Source of the DNA: Gelidibacter maritimus
Lineage (GTDB): Bacteria > Bacteroidota > Bacteroidia > Flavobacteriales > Flavobacteriaceae
Direction of reading: 5' to 3'
NCBI RefSeq assembly: GCF_014062315.1
Contig: NZ_JACGLT010000006.1
Coordinates: forward strand, 186,001 to 250,000
Length of the DNA: 64,000 nt
A program made the translations under genes and the position numbers. Of the stretch, positions 10,301 to 17,094 are shown one piece after another. A model generated the notes under the pieces. That model was not told where the DNA came from. It did not search any database and was given only the letters and a program-made list of their open reading frames with translations. Position 1 is the first letter of the stretch; every line of letters begins with the position of its first letter.

Positions 10301-10496
10301 CTCCTTCCATGGCCGTTAGCCTAAATGCATCACCGCCACTTGCAGGGACTTTCCATAAATCGCCGTCATAACTAAAAACTATAGTTTGTCCGTCGGGAGT
10401 TATTGTGGGGTCGATTAGAAAATAAGCTTCTTGTGCATGAAGTGTTCCGAAATATAAAAAGGAAATTAAAATGGATAGGAGATAGTGCGGTTTCAT
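7329..10496 (-). CDS. Exported tricorn-type protease (S41 family) with PD40 propellers and a PDZ domain
   Basis: The 1055-residue protein starts with a signal peptide (FLYFGTLHAQ, residues 13-22). Two propeller-like halves of PD40 repeats follow (ITPDGQTIVFSYDGDLW, RISPDGKWLAFS, FSPDGAYILYS). A Lys/Asp-rich linker lies near residue 550, then come the core helices (FDQMFFEAWAGFESNYYDEDF), a PDZ domain (KPGDILIKVNGKPV, around residue 810) and the S41 catalytic core. That core shows the RNNTGGNV oxyanion segment and NEQSLSDAE, where Ser961 followed by Asp matches the tricorn nucleophile region. Tricorn proteases degrade peptides of about 6-12 residues to short products. The signal peptide places this one in the envelope. 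An inverted repeat lies directly before the start codon. Confidence 0.93.
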   Translation of the reverse strand: MKPHYLLSILISFLYFGTLHAQEAYFLIDPTITPDGQTIVFSYDGDLWKVPASGGDAFRLTAMEGEETLPRISPDGKWLAFSATQYGNKDIYIMPIDGGEIKQLTYHDATDDVDSWSWDSKEIYFTSSRYNRYSGYKVSVSGGTPTRLFENYFNNVHNVVSYPNTDEIFFNESWESKNFTSRKRYKGAYNPDIKSYNPKTKGFKEYTDYIGKDMWVTIAENGDIYFVSDEINGEYNLYTFKDGTTKNALTKFETSIGWPQVSANGNKVVFTKDYQIFLYDVTSNTTEKVKILINTNNTLIKEQDFKTKGNISTMSISPDNKKMAFISRGELFVSDIKGKFIKKINTNPNERVKEVKWLKDNRTLLFNQTVSGYTNLFTIAADGMGEEHRITKEEKNNANIVLDHKLENAAYISGRDELRLLDLKTLKSTTLVTDEFWALRPPAPEFSPDGAYILYSAFRDFELDIFTYHIPTKEIINLTQTGVSESNPTWSSDGKYIYFQSNLMQPSFPRGIGDTHIYRMALDTYDTPFKSNKFDELFKEDEQKDKDNSDKKTKDKKEKDSIKEPISITINKKGLMDRIERISPSFGSQNDPYIITKDETTYVYYVSNHDQGKYKLWRTIIKPFEENKTEKVDDQTIRYSQLETSKSGYYALLNGTIHSMDLKSNKLEKIETETTFRKNLANEFDQMFFEAWAGFESNYYDEDFHGENWQQLRDKYAHFLPYLTKRSQLSMLFNDMLGELNTSHVGFYTSGKEDETYYSSSTSESGIIFSQDNPYKVAHIVSKSPAGITGKDIKPGDILIKVNGKPVDSKTNREAYFSGPSLDNEMQLTFKRNGKDITVNLHPIANRELKDMLYDEWVDDNQKYVDEKSNDKIAYVHMKNMSGGELDNFMKEMVSEAYRKDALILDLRNNTGGNVHDAVLQFLSQKPYAQWKYRNGKLAQQPNFAPAAKPIVLLINEQSLSDAEVTAAGFKELGLGKIIGTETYRWIIFTSSGRLVDGSSYRLPSWGCYTLSGNNLEHTGVAPDIYVKENFKDRLTGKQPQLDEAIVEILKELKP

Positions 10497-10499
10497 AAG

Positions 10500-10564
10500 T
10501 TTTAGGAAATTATAATTTAGAGAATGTTAGGATGTAAGTTAATTATAATATTAATTTCCTAAAA
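10500..10564 (-). promoter_or_regulatory. 13-bp inverted repeat in the 5' leader of the tricorn-type gene
   Basis: TTTTAGGAAATTA at 10500-10512 is the exact reverse complement of TAATTTCCTAAAA at 10552-10564, separated by 39 bases. The proximal arm ends four bases before the ATG at 10496. It could fold in the mRNA leader over the ribosome binding region or serve as a paired protein site; function is inferred only. Confidence 0.45.
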
Positions 10565-10704
10565 GTGTTTATTCCATATTTTACCGTAAGTCTCTTAAAG
10601 ATTTAAAAAGTGAGTTGAGTTTGTTTCTTTGAGCCCAATAAAATTCTATGTTGTTTTTTTACTTATAGACAACATGAGCGATTTATATATGATTGGATTA
10701 TGAA

Positions 10705-11742
10705 TTAAAGATGTTCTTTATCCGTGTTTGGTTCCGATTTTCCGTATTCTCGTCTGTAGATACTTACTAAAGCCATGAACAGACTGATCAATAAGGGGCC
10801 AAAAATCAATCCGATAAACCCAAAAATAGGCACCCCCACTATAACTCCAATCAAAGTAATCAGTGGATGGACATCGTCCAGTTTTTTAAGCACGTATAGC
10901 CGAATGATATTATCCGTTGAACCTACAACCACAAAACCATAGATTAATATTCCCCAGGCCTGAAACGTATCACCAGAAGAAAGACTGATTAAAAAGACCG
11001 GTAAGATACCGACCAAAGTTCCTACAAAAGGAATCATAGAGCCGATAGTGACAATTACAAACCAGAAAAACGGTTCCTGTATGCCAAAGATCAGAAATCC
11101 AATCAAGGCAATTATACCTTGGGCTAAGGCAACTAACGGAATTCCGATGGCATTGGAACGCACCATCGCTTCGATTTCTAAACCTATTTCTTTCAGGTTA
11201 TCTTTATCCAATGGAATATATTCAGTTAAGGATTCGCGCAAGGCTCTCCGGTTGGTTAGCATATAATATAGCATGAAGTACATGAGCCCAATGGCAATAA
11301 AGGCATTAAAAGTACCACCCACCACGTTTTGTAAATTGGTTGACACCCATCCGGTTATGGCTGTGGTATCAATTTTTGAAGCAATATCAAAGCCCATATA
11401 TTCCTCAACAATGGTCAATTGGTGTTTGAACGCGGTTACGACCTGCTCACTATTATTTGCAGCTCTCCCTATTTTATTGCTCAACATCCAAATAATTCCA
11501 GCCAATGGAAGGAGGATACCAACAAATGATAAGAACATAATGAGCGTTGCCGCCAATGCAGCGTTCCATTTCTTGGTTTTTACCAAATAGGCCATCCATT
11601 TTTTAAACAGTATATAAATGGTTATGGCACCAAGAACCCCTGTAAGATAAGGTAACATCTCCTGAAAGATTAAGCTGCCCATAAATAAAATGAGAAGGAT
11701 CACGAAAATCTGACGGATCAATTTAGGAGGAATTTGGTTCAT
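10705..11742 (-). CDS. AI-2E family transporter (PerM/YdiK-like integral membrane protein)
   Basis: The 345-residue protein has the layout of the AI-2E exporter superfamily: N-terminal membrane helices (IFVILLILFMGSLIFQEMLPYL, then a second pair), a hydrophilic stretch of about 70 residues, then further helices. The conserved segment FLIFGIQEPFFWFVIVTIGSMIPFVGTLVGILPV and the C-terminal PIFGFIGLIFGPLLISL are the family signatures. The family name comes from E. coli TqsA, but members also include Na+/H+ antiporters and proteins of unknown substrate, so transport of AI-2 should not be assumed. The gene lies 105 bases from lysA on the same strand. Confidence 0.88.
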   Translation of the reverse strand: MNQIPPKLIRQIFVILLILFMGSLIFQEMLPYLTGVLGAITIYILFKKWMAYLVKTKKWNAALAATLIMFLSFVGILLPLAGIIWMLSNKIGRAANNSEQVVTAFKHQLTIVEEYMGFDIASKIDTTAITGWVSTNLQNVVGGTFNAFIAIGLMYFMLYYMLTNRRALRESLTEYIPLDKDNLKEIGLEIEAMVRSNAIGIPLVALAQGIIALIGFLIFGIQEPFFWFVIVTIGSMIPFVGTLVGILPVFLISLSSGDTFQAWGILIYGFVVVGSTDNIIRLYVLKKLDDVHPLITLIGVIVGVPIFGFIGLIFGPLLISLFMALVSIYRREYGKSEPNTDKEHL

Positions 11743-11847
11743 TATGAGCTATTTAAAAGGTGGCCACAAAGTGGGGTGTATGCACTTCAAGTATGCAGCA
11801 AGTTTCTATAATTATATCCAAAAAACAAATCGCATATACAAGAAGTT

Positions 11848-13056
11848 TTAACTCAAATCAATCTCAACTTGATTTCTTAGGATATCGTCAAATGTTTCAC
11901 GTTTTCTGATCAAATGTGCTTTTTTATTGTGCCATAACACTTCCGCAGGTCTGTAGCGAGAGTTGTAATTACTGGCCATGGTAAAACAATAGGCACCGGC
12001 ATTTTTAAAACAAAGGATATCACCTTCCGTAATCTCATTGATCCGTATGTTGCTGGCAAAAGTGTCCGTTTCACAAATATATCCTACAACCGAATAAAAG
12101 CGCTCTCGTCCGGTTGGGTTTGAAATGTTAATAATATCATGCTTTGAGCCATAGAGCATTGGTCTTATCAAATGGTTAAAGCCAGAATCTACTTGAGCAA
12201 ATACCGTAGAGGTGGTTTGTTTAACAACATTCACTTTGGTTAGAAAAACACCGGCTTCACTTACCAAGAATTTTCCAGGTTCAAAGGTCAATGTTAATTC
12301 CCTTCCATATTTTTTACAGAATGTATTGAACCGATCGGTAAGTTTCTGTCCCAGCTCTTCAATATTGGTTTCTATATCTCCTTCTTTATAAGGAACTTTA
12401 AATCCGGATCCGAAATCAATGAATTCCAGGTCTTTAAAATTCAACGCTGTATCAAATAAAATTTCACTGGCATAAAGAAATACATCAATATCAAGAATAT
12501 CACTTCCCGTATGCATGTGAATGCCGTTGATGTTCATATTTGTGTTTTCTATAATACGCAACAAATGTGGAATTTGATGAATTGAGATCCCAAATTTACT
12601 ATCAATATGCCCCACTGAAATATTGGTGTTGCCGCCAGCCATGACATGCGGATTGATTCGGATGCAAACTGGTGTTTTTGGATGACGTGTTCCAAATTGT
12701 TCCAAGATGGAAAGGTTGTCAATATTGATCTGCACCCCAAGTTTAGCTGCCATTTCAATTTCTTCAAGAGAAACACCGTTGGGTGTATAGATGATTTGAT
12801 CTGGAGTAAAACCAGCCTTCAAGCCTAATTTAACTTCTTGGATGGATACGGTATCCAAACCTGAGCCTAAGGATTTTAGAAATTTTAATACAGATATATT
12901 GGATAATGCCTTAGCGGCATATTTAATTTTTAAATTTTTAACCTTATTAAAAGCAGAAGTTAAGCGTTTATATTGCACTGCTATTTTTTCTGTATCGTAG
13001 ACATAAACTGGACTATCAAAGTCTTTTGCAATCTGTAGTAAGGTTTTTTGTTCCAT
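11848..13056 (-). CDS. lysA: Diaminopimelate decarboxylase
   Basis: LysA decarboxylates meso-diaminopimelate to L-lysine, the last step of lysine biosynthesis, using PLP. The 402-residue protein shows the fold III decarboxylase motifs: Lys49 in KYAAKALSN as the PLP Schiff-base residue, GIHMHTGSD, the phosphate-binding glycine loop DFGSGFK, EPGKFLV, and the C-terminal CETDTF with Cys from the neighbouring subunit, followed by GAYCFTMASNYNSR. Length is normal. dapD of the same pathway is elsewhere in the window (44.8 kb), so the lysine genes are dispersed. It is divergent from sucC; the shared 260-base gap holds the sucC promoter. Confidence 0.95.
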   Translation of the reverse strand: MEQKTLLQIAKDFDSPVYVYDTEKIAVQYKRLTSAFNKVKNLKIKYAAKALSNISVLKFLKSLGSGLDTVSIQEVKLGLKAGFTPDQIIYTPNGVSLEEIEMAAKLGVQINIDNLSILEQFGTRHPKTPVCIRINPHVMAGGNTNISVGHIDSKFGISIHQIPHLLRIIENTNMNINGIHMHTGSDILDIDVFLYASEILFDTALNFKDLEFIDFGSGFKVPYKEGDIETNIEELGQKLTDRFNTFCKKYGRELTLTFEPGKFLVSEAGVFLTKVNVVKQTTSTVFAQVDSGFNHLIRPMLYGSKHDIINISNPTGRERFYSVVGYICETDTFASNIRINEITEGDILCFKNAGAYCFTMASNYNSRYRPAEVLWHNKKAHLIRKRETFDDILRNQVEIDLS

Positions 13057-13181
13057 TTTAAATTTAAATTATAATAGCGGTAAAGCTAAATCCTTTTTTT
13101 TATTCAAGCTAAAGAAAACCCTAAAAGTGATACATCTTTTTATCGAAGGAATCCAGCCCTAACAAACAATAGTCAAATTTA

Positions 13182-13212
13182 TTGGTAAAAACATTTATGT
13201 TGATTACTTTTG
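13182..13212 (+). promoter_or_regulatory. Bacteroidota-type promoter of sucC
   Basis: TTG at 13182-13184 is followed after 20 bases by TACTTTTG at 13205-13212, a full match to the TTG/TAnnTTTG consensus of the Bacteroidota primary sigma factor. The predicted transcription start is near 13219, giving a leader of about 100 bases before the sucC ATG. Confidence 0.7.
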
Positions 13213-13316
13213 TGACCATTAATTTCTCAGATATTCTATAGAAATTGAAGACCATTTTAAAATATTCCTCGCGATAGCTATTCGGATTGAGGACATGACA
13301 AAATAAACATTTAAAG

Positions 13317-14507
13317 ATGAATTTACACGAGTATCAAGGAAAAGATATTTTAAGCAGTTTTGGAGTACGTATCCAACGTGGTATTGTCGCAAAAAACGCC
13401 AACGAAGCTGTTGCTGCAGCAAAACAATTGACCACCGAGACCGGAACAAGCTGGCACGTGATCAAGGCACAAGTTCACGCAGGTGGACGAGGTAAAGGTG
13501 GTGGTGTTAAATTGGCCAAAAACTTAAAAGAAGTTGAAGAAATTGCTGGTAATATTATCGGCATGCAATTGGTTACACCTCAGACTTCTGCAGAAGGCAA
13601 AAAGGTACATCAGGTTTTAGTCGCCGAAGACGTTTATTATCCAGGAGCAAGTGAGACCAGTGAATTTTACGTATCCGTTCTTTTAAATAGAAGTACCGGA
13701 CGCAATATGATCATGTATTCTACTGAAGGTGGAATGGATATTGAAACAGTTGCTGAAGAAACTCCTCATTTGATTTTTACTGAAGAAATTGATCCATCCG
13801 TTGGAATTTTACCGTTCCAAGCAAGACGTGTGGCTTTTAACCTTGGTTTGGAAGGCAATGCCTTTAAGGAAATGACCAAGTTCATAACCAATCTTTATAC
13901 AGCTTATGATAAATCAGATTCATCTTTATTTGAAATCAACCCTGTGTTGAAAACAAGTGATGATAAGATTATTGCTGTTGATGCAAAAGTTACTATTGAT
14001 GACAATGCGTTATATAGACATAAAGATTATTTGGATTTACGTGATTTACGTGAGGAAAATGCCATTGAAGTAGAAGCTGGAGCTTTGGGTCTTAATTATG
14101 TTGATTTAGACGGTAACGTTGGCTGTATGGTTAACGGTGCTGGTTTGGCCATGGCAACCATGGACCTGATCAAACAAGCAGGAGGAGAGCCGGCAAACTT
14201 CTTGGATGTTGGTGGTACTGCAGATGCCGCTCGTGTTGAGGCTGCATTCAGAATTATCCTAAAAGATCCAGGTGTAAAAGCAATCTTGATCAATATTTTT
14301 GGAGGAATTGTACGTTGTGATAGAGTTGCACAAGGTGTGATTGACGCCTACAAAAACATGGGTAATATTAAGGTGCCGATTATTGTACGTTTGCAAGGAA
14401 CGAATGCTGATATCGCCAAACAATTGCTTGACGATTCAGGATTGGACGTTTTAAGTGCTACTGAATTCCAGGAAGCAGCAGACAAAGTACAAGCGGTTTT
14501 AGCTTAA
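13317..14507 (+). CDS. sucC: Succinyl-CoA ligase (ADP-forming), beta subunit
   Basis: SucC is the nucleotide-binding subunit of the TCA-cycle enzyme that interconverts succinyl-CoA and succinate with substrate-level phosphorylation. The 396-residue protein opens with the ATP-grasp start MNLHEYQGKDIL and KAQVHAGGRGKGGGVKLA. It then has LFEINPV and the C-terminal ligase segment GGTADAARVEAAFRIIL, NIFGGIVRCDRVAQGV and PIIVRLQGTNAD. Length and motifs are standard. The alpha subunit gene sucD is not adjacent; after sucC there is a terminator, so it is transcribed alone. Confidence 0.97.
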   Translation: MNLHEYQGKDILSSFGVRIQRGIVAKNANEAVAAAKQLTTETGTSWHVIKAQVHAGGRGKGGGVKLAKNLKEVEEIAGNIIGMQLVTPQTSAEGKKVHQVLVAEDVYYPGASETSEFYVSVLLNRSTGRNMIMYSTEGGMDIETVAEETPHLIFTEEIDPSVGILPFQARRVAFNLGLEGNAFKEMTKFITNLYTAYDKSDSSLFEINPVLKTSDDKIIAVDAKVTIDDNALYRHKDYLDLRDLREENAIEVEAGALGLNYVDLDGNVGCMVNGAGLAMATMDLIKQAGGEPANFLDVGGTADAARVEAAFRIILKDPGVKAILINIFGGIVRCDRVAQGVIDAYKNMGNIKVPIIVRLQGTNADIAKQLLDDSGLDVLSATEFQEAADKVQAVLA

Positions 14508-14862
14508 GAATTAGAATTTAACATTAGATTATTTCAGACCTGACTGTGCCGATAGCTATTGGCGCTGTCAGGTCTTTTTAGTAAGACCCCTGTCTGCCGA
14601 CCGGTAGGTGTATTCTAAAAGCCTTAAACGGATTGGAATATGTTGGTGGGCCCAGTTACCATAAGGATTGGTAGGAATAGATTACCGGTCTGCTGACCGA
14701 TCTACTAAACGCCAATGTGAAGTTCAAAAATTTCTCCTCCAGATTGATGTTCAATGGTAGAATGAAATTTTAAATTTCCAATTGTCTCTTAGTAAGAAGA
14801 TGGATCCGACACCAACAACTATTTCAATTGAGCCTCTCCCAAGCTTGTCTCAAGGATGTTGG
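14508..14862. repeat. Intergenic region with REP-like palindromes
   Basis: After the sucC terminator this gap holds two related GC-rich elements in AT-rich surroundings: CTGCCGACCGGTAGG around 14594 and ACCGGTCTGCTGACCGATCT around 14684. They resemble the elements at 7.26 kb and 40.13 kb. No open frame with coding character was recognised. Confidence 0.5.
14536..14579 (+). terminator. Rho-independent terminator after sucC
   Basis: AGACCTGAC from 14536 pairs with GTCAGGTCT ending at 14575, with further GTGCC/GGCGC pairing inside, and TTTTT follows at once. Confidence 0.85.
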
Positions 14863-15120
14863 TTAGCCCTCTTTCTTCGGTTTTCCTTTACTGTCTTTAA
14901 CAGGCTTTGGTCCCCGCAGATGAATGACCAAACCATTTAAGAAATTACGTAAAATTTGATCTCCACACTCCATGTATTTCGGATGGTCTTCTTTTCTGAA
15001 AAAAGCACCCAATTCACTTTTTGAGATTCTGAAATCTACCAGTTCAAGAATTTTAACTATTTCGTCATCTCTCAATTGGAGTGCTACCCGTAGTTTTTTG
15101 AATATATCGTTGTTTGTCAT
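14863..15120 (-). CDS. DUF1456 family protein, single-repeat form
   Basis: The 85-residue protein matches one copy of the DUF1456 repeat, seen in E. coli YehS: TNNDIFKKLRVALQLRDDEI, FRISKSELGAFFRKEDHPKYMECGDQ and LRNFLNGLVIHLRG. YehS-type proteins carry two such copies in about 155 residues; this one has only one, most like the second YehS copy, plus a short basic tail. No second copy is present upstream, and the start codon is well placed, so it is a genuinely short form rather than a broken gene. Function of the family is unknown. Confidence 0.85.
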   Translation of the reverse strand: MTNNDIFKKLRVALQLRDDEIVKILELVDFRISKSELGAFFRKEDHPKYMECGDQILRNFLNGLVIHLRGPKPVKDSKGKPKKEG

Positions 15121-15289
15121 AATTTAAACTTATTAAATTTCTATGTATTTGCTAACCATTAATCATCTAAAATTTTTAAGTAGTCCTCTCAAATGCTCGG
15201 AAAGTTATGTAAGTCCACTATTGAAGTTATTGAGTAAAATTAGCATTTTATTATTCTTCTTTTAATTTTAATATCCAAAGATTTTTCCT

Positions 15290-16096
15290 CTAATCCCTAA
15301 TCAACCACTCATAAGCTTCTGGAAAACTTTCGCGCCATAACGATTCATTGTGTTGGCCTTCTTTTATAATGGTACTTTTGATGTGATTTTCAGGAACTCC
15401 TTCTTTGCGTAAGATTCCTATCATTTTGTTCATATCTGGGATCATTCCTTTACTTTCTTCAGAGCCAGCCAGAAAATAGAATCGCGAGTTCGGAGAAACA
15501 TCAGTTCCAGATACAAATTCAAAAATACGATTACTGAACCAAAACGATGGCGAAAATATCCCTGCATTTCCAAAAGTCTCTGGATATTTTATAAGAGCAT
15601 AAAAAGATAGCAAGCCACCTAAAGAGGATCCAAATATGGTTGTATGCTCAGCACTATTTAAGGTGCGATAGGTGGTATCAATATGTGGCTTGAGCGTGTT
15701 GATGATAAAGCTGAGGTATGCATCAGCTTTTCCACCGCCATATTCTTCATTGGAAAATGGTGTCAATTCCTCCATCCGTTTTTCGTTGCCGTGTTCAATT
15801 CCTATAATGATAGACTTATTATCTGATATGGAATCAAGATATTCATCTATATTCCATTCGCCTACATAAGATGTATCAGCATCAAAAAGGTTTTGTGCGT
15901 CCTGCATATAAACCACAGGATAATCTTTTTTAGAATGGGCATAGGCTTTTGGCAAATAGACCCAAATGGTTTTTTCAACTTGTAATTGGGGTGCATCGAT
16001 ATAAAATGTTGACACCTGTACGGATGCTGTACTTTGGGCATAACCAAAACCATTAAATCCAAGTATGACAATCAATAAAAAACGAAGAACTTTCAT
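15290..16096 (-). CDS. Exported alpha/beta hydrolase, esterase D / enterochelin-esterase-like
   Basis: The 268-residue protein has a signal peptide (residues 1-20, ending FGYAQ). The fold is that of the putative esterase family that includes Fes-like and feruloyl esterases: VYLPKAYAHSKKDYPVVYMQDAQNLF, IIIGIEHGNEKRMEELTPF, the nucleophile elbow FGSSLGGLLSFYAL, and a C-terminal GQHNESLWRESFPEAYEWL carrying the catalytic His. It probably cleaves an ester outside the cytoplasm; the substrate is not evident. No operon partner: DUF1456 lies 169 bases downstream and the TerB-like gene is divergent. Confidence 0.88.
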   Translation of the reverse strand: MKVLRFLLIVILGFNGFGYAQSTASVQVSTFYIDAPQLQVEKTIWVYLPKAYAHSKKDYPVVYMQDAQNLFDADTSYVGEWNIDEYLDSISDNKSIIIGIEHGNEKRMEELTPFSNEEYGGGKADAYLSFIINTLKPHIDTTYRTLNSAEHTTIFGSSLGGLLSFYALIKYPETFGNAGIFSPSFWFSNRIFEFVSGTDVSPNSRFYFLAGSEESKGMIPDMNKMIGILRKEGVPENHIKSTIIKEGQHNESLWRESFPEAYEWLIRD

Positions 16097-16362
16097 GAGT
16101 ATGGAGGTTTATTTAGGCAGAACAAATTTATAAATAAACTAATAGTGCAGTTCATCGAAACTAAGATTTGATTTGTGAAAAATCGATGAAACGCATTATT
16201 TTTATAATTTACTGATGATCAGTCAATTGGTTCTTAAAAATGTATGAAAGTAGGAAAAATGCGATGAATTACAGTCTGATTTTCGATAAGCTACTCATAA
16301 TCAACGATTATCAAAATAAAATTCTCTTTAACTTTATAATTATAAAATAAGTTCCCTCAGTT

Positions 16363-16764
16363 ATGATAAATCGTGTAGAAAAATTGAGTCTCCTTTCGGA
16401 AATGATTGCATTTGCTCAAACGGATGACTCCATTAAAACCATAGAATATAAATTTCTCTTAGGTGTGGCCAAACAATTGGACATATCCAGAGAAGACCTT
16501 GTTTATTTGTTTGAATATCCGGTGAGCTATGTGCATTTAAAATCGCATAGCGAACGGATTGTCCAGTTTCACAGATTGGTGTTATTGATGAACCTCGGTG
16601 AAAATATTACAAACAAAGAACTTGTAAAATTGCATAATTTTGGATTGCGAATGGGCTTGAGCCATGAATCCATAAATCGCGTATTGGATTTAATGGAAAG
16701 CTTTCCTGATAAGATAGTTCCCCCAGATTTTTTGATTGATATTTTTAAGGTACAGTATAATTAG
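16363..16764 (+). CDS. TerB-like helical protein of unknown function
   Basis: The 133-residue protein is all-helical in character, with no signal peptide. It opens with KLSLLSEMIAFAQTDDSIKTIEYKFLLGVAKQLDISREDL, which has the shape of a TerB-like domain: a helix, a short acidic loop with Asp and Glu, and another helix. I recognise it only as a conserved flavobacterial protein that often sits next to uvrB and is sometimes annotated as excinuclease on that ground; it has no UvrB motif. It lies convergently to uvrB. Confidence 0.7.
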   Translation: MINRVEKLSLLSEMIAFAQTDDSIKTIEYKFLLGVAKQLDISREDLVYLFEYPVSYVHLKSHSERIVQFHRLVLLMNLGENITNKELVKLHNFGLRMGLSHESINRVLDLMESFPDKIVPPDFLIDIFKVQYN

Positions 16765-17094
16765 GTTTTAAGTAGACGGTCTTCAGTCTTCAGTAGGCAG
16801 GCTTCAGTATGGTAATTTGAGTTATGCTATTTCCTCGTAGATTTTGCAGATAGTGGCTGATGATGTCATGGAATTTGAGTGATTTGTCCTCAGTTTGTAG
16901 ACATCAGAAGGTAGTTTACGTTGGATTATTTTTCCGCAGATTTTTTGTATAAGGTTTTTATAGATGAACACCCTGATTAATGTTGGCCGTTATTCGTTAT
17001 TCAAGACAATATACAAGCTTAAATCGGTAATCTTTAAATTTCACAAATTTAACCCCTCTACTCACCACGCACCACTCAATCACTCGCCACTCGA
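16765..17094. repeat. Intergenic low-complexity DNA between the TerB-like gene and uvrB
   Basis: The left part has a degenerate repeat of TCTTCAG (GTCTTCAGTCTTCAGTAGG, then GGCTTCAGTATGG). The right end (17053-17100) is an array of ACTCACCACGCACCACTCAA-like units that runs into the last codons of uvrB. No gene or clear terminator was seen. Confidence 0.45.

Noticed and set aside
13174-13181. TAAATTTG -7-like box on the minus strand for lysA
   Set aside because: No TTG element at a suitable distance and it overlaps the upstream edge of the better-supported sucC promoter.
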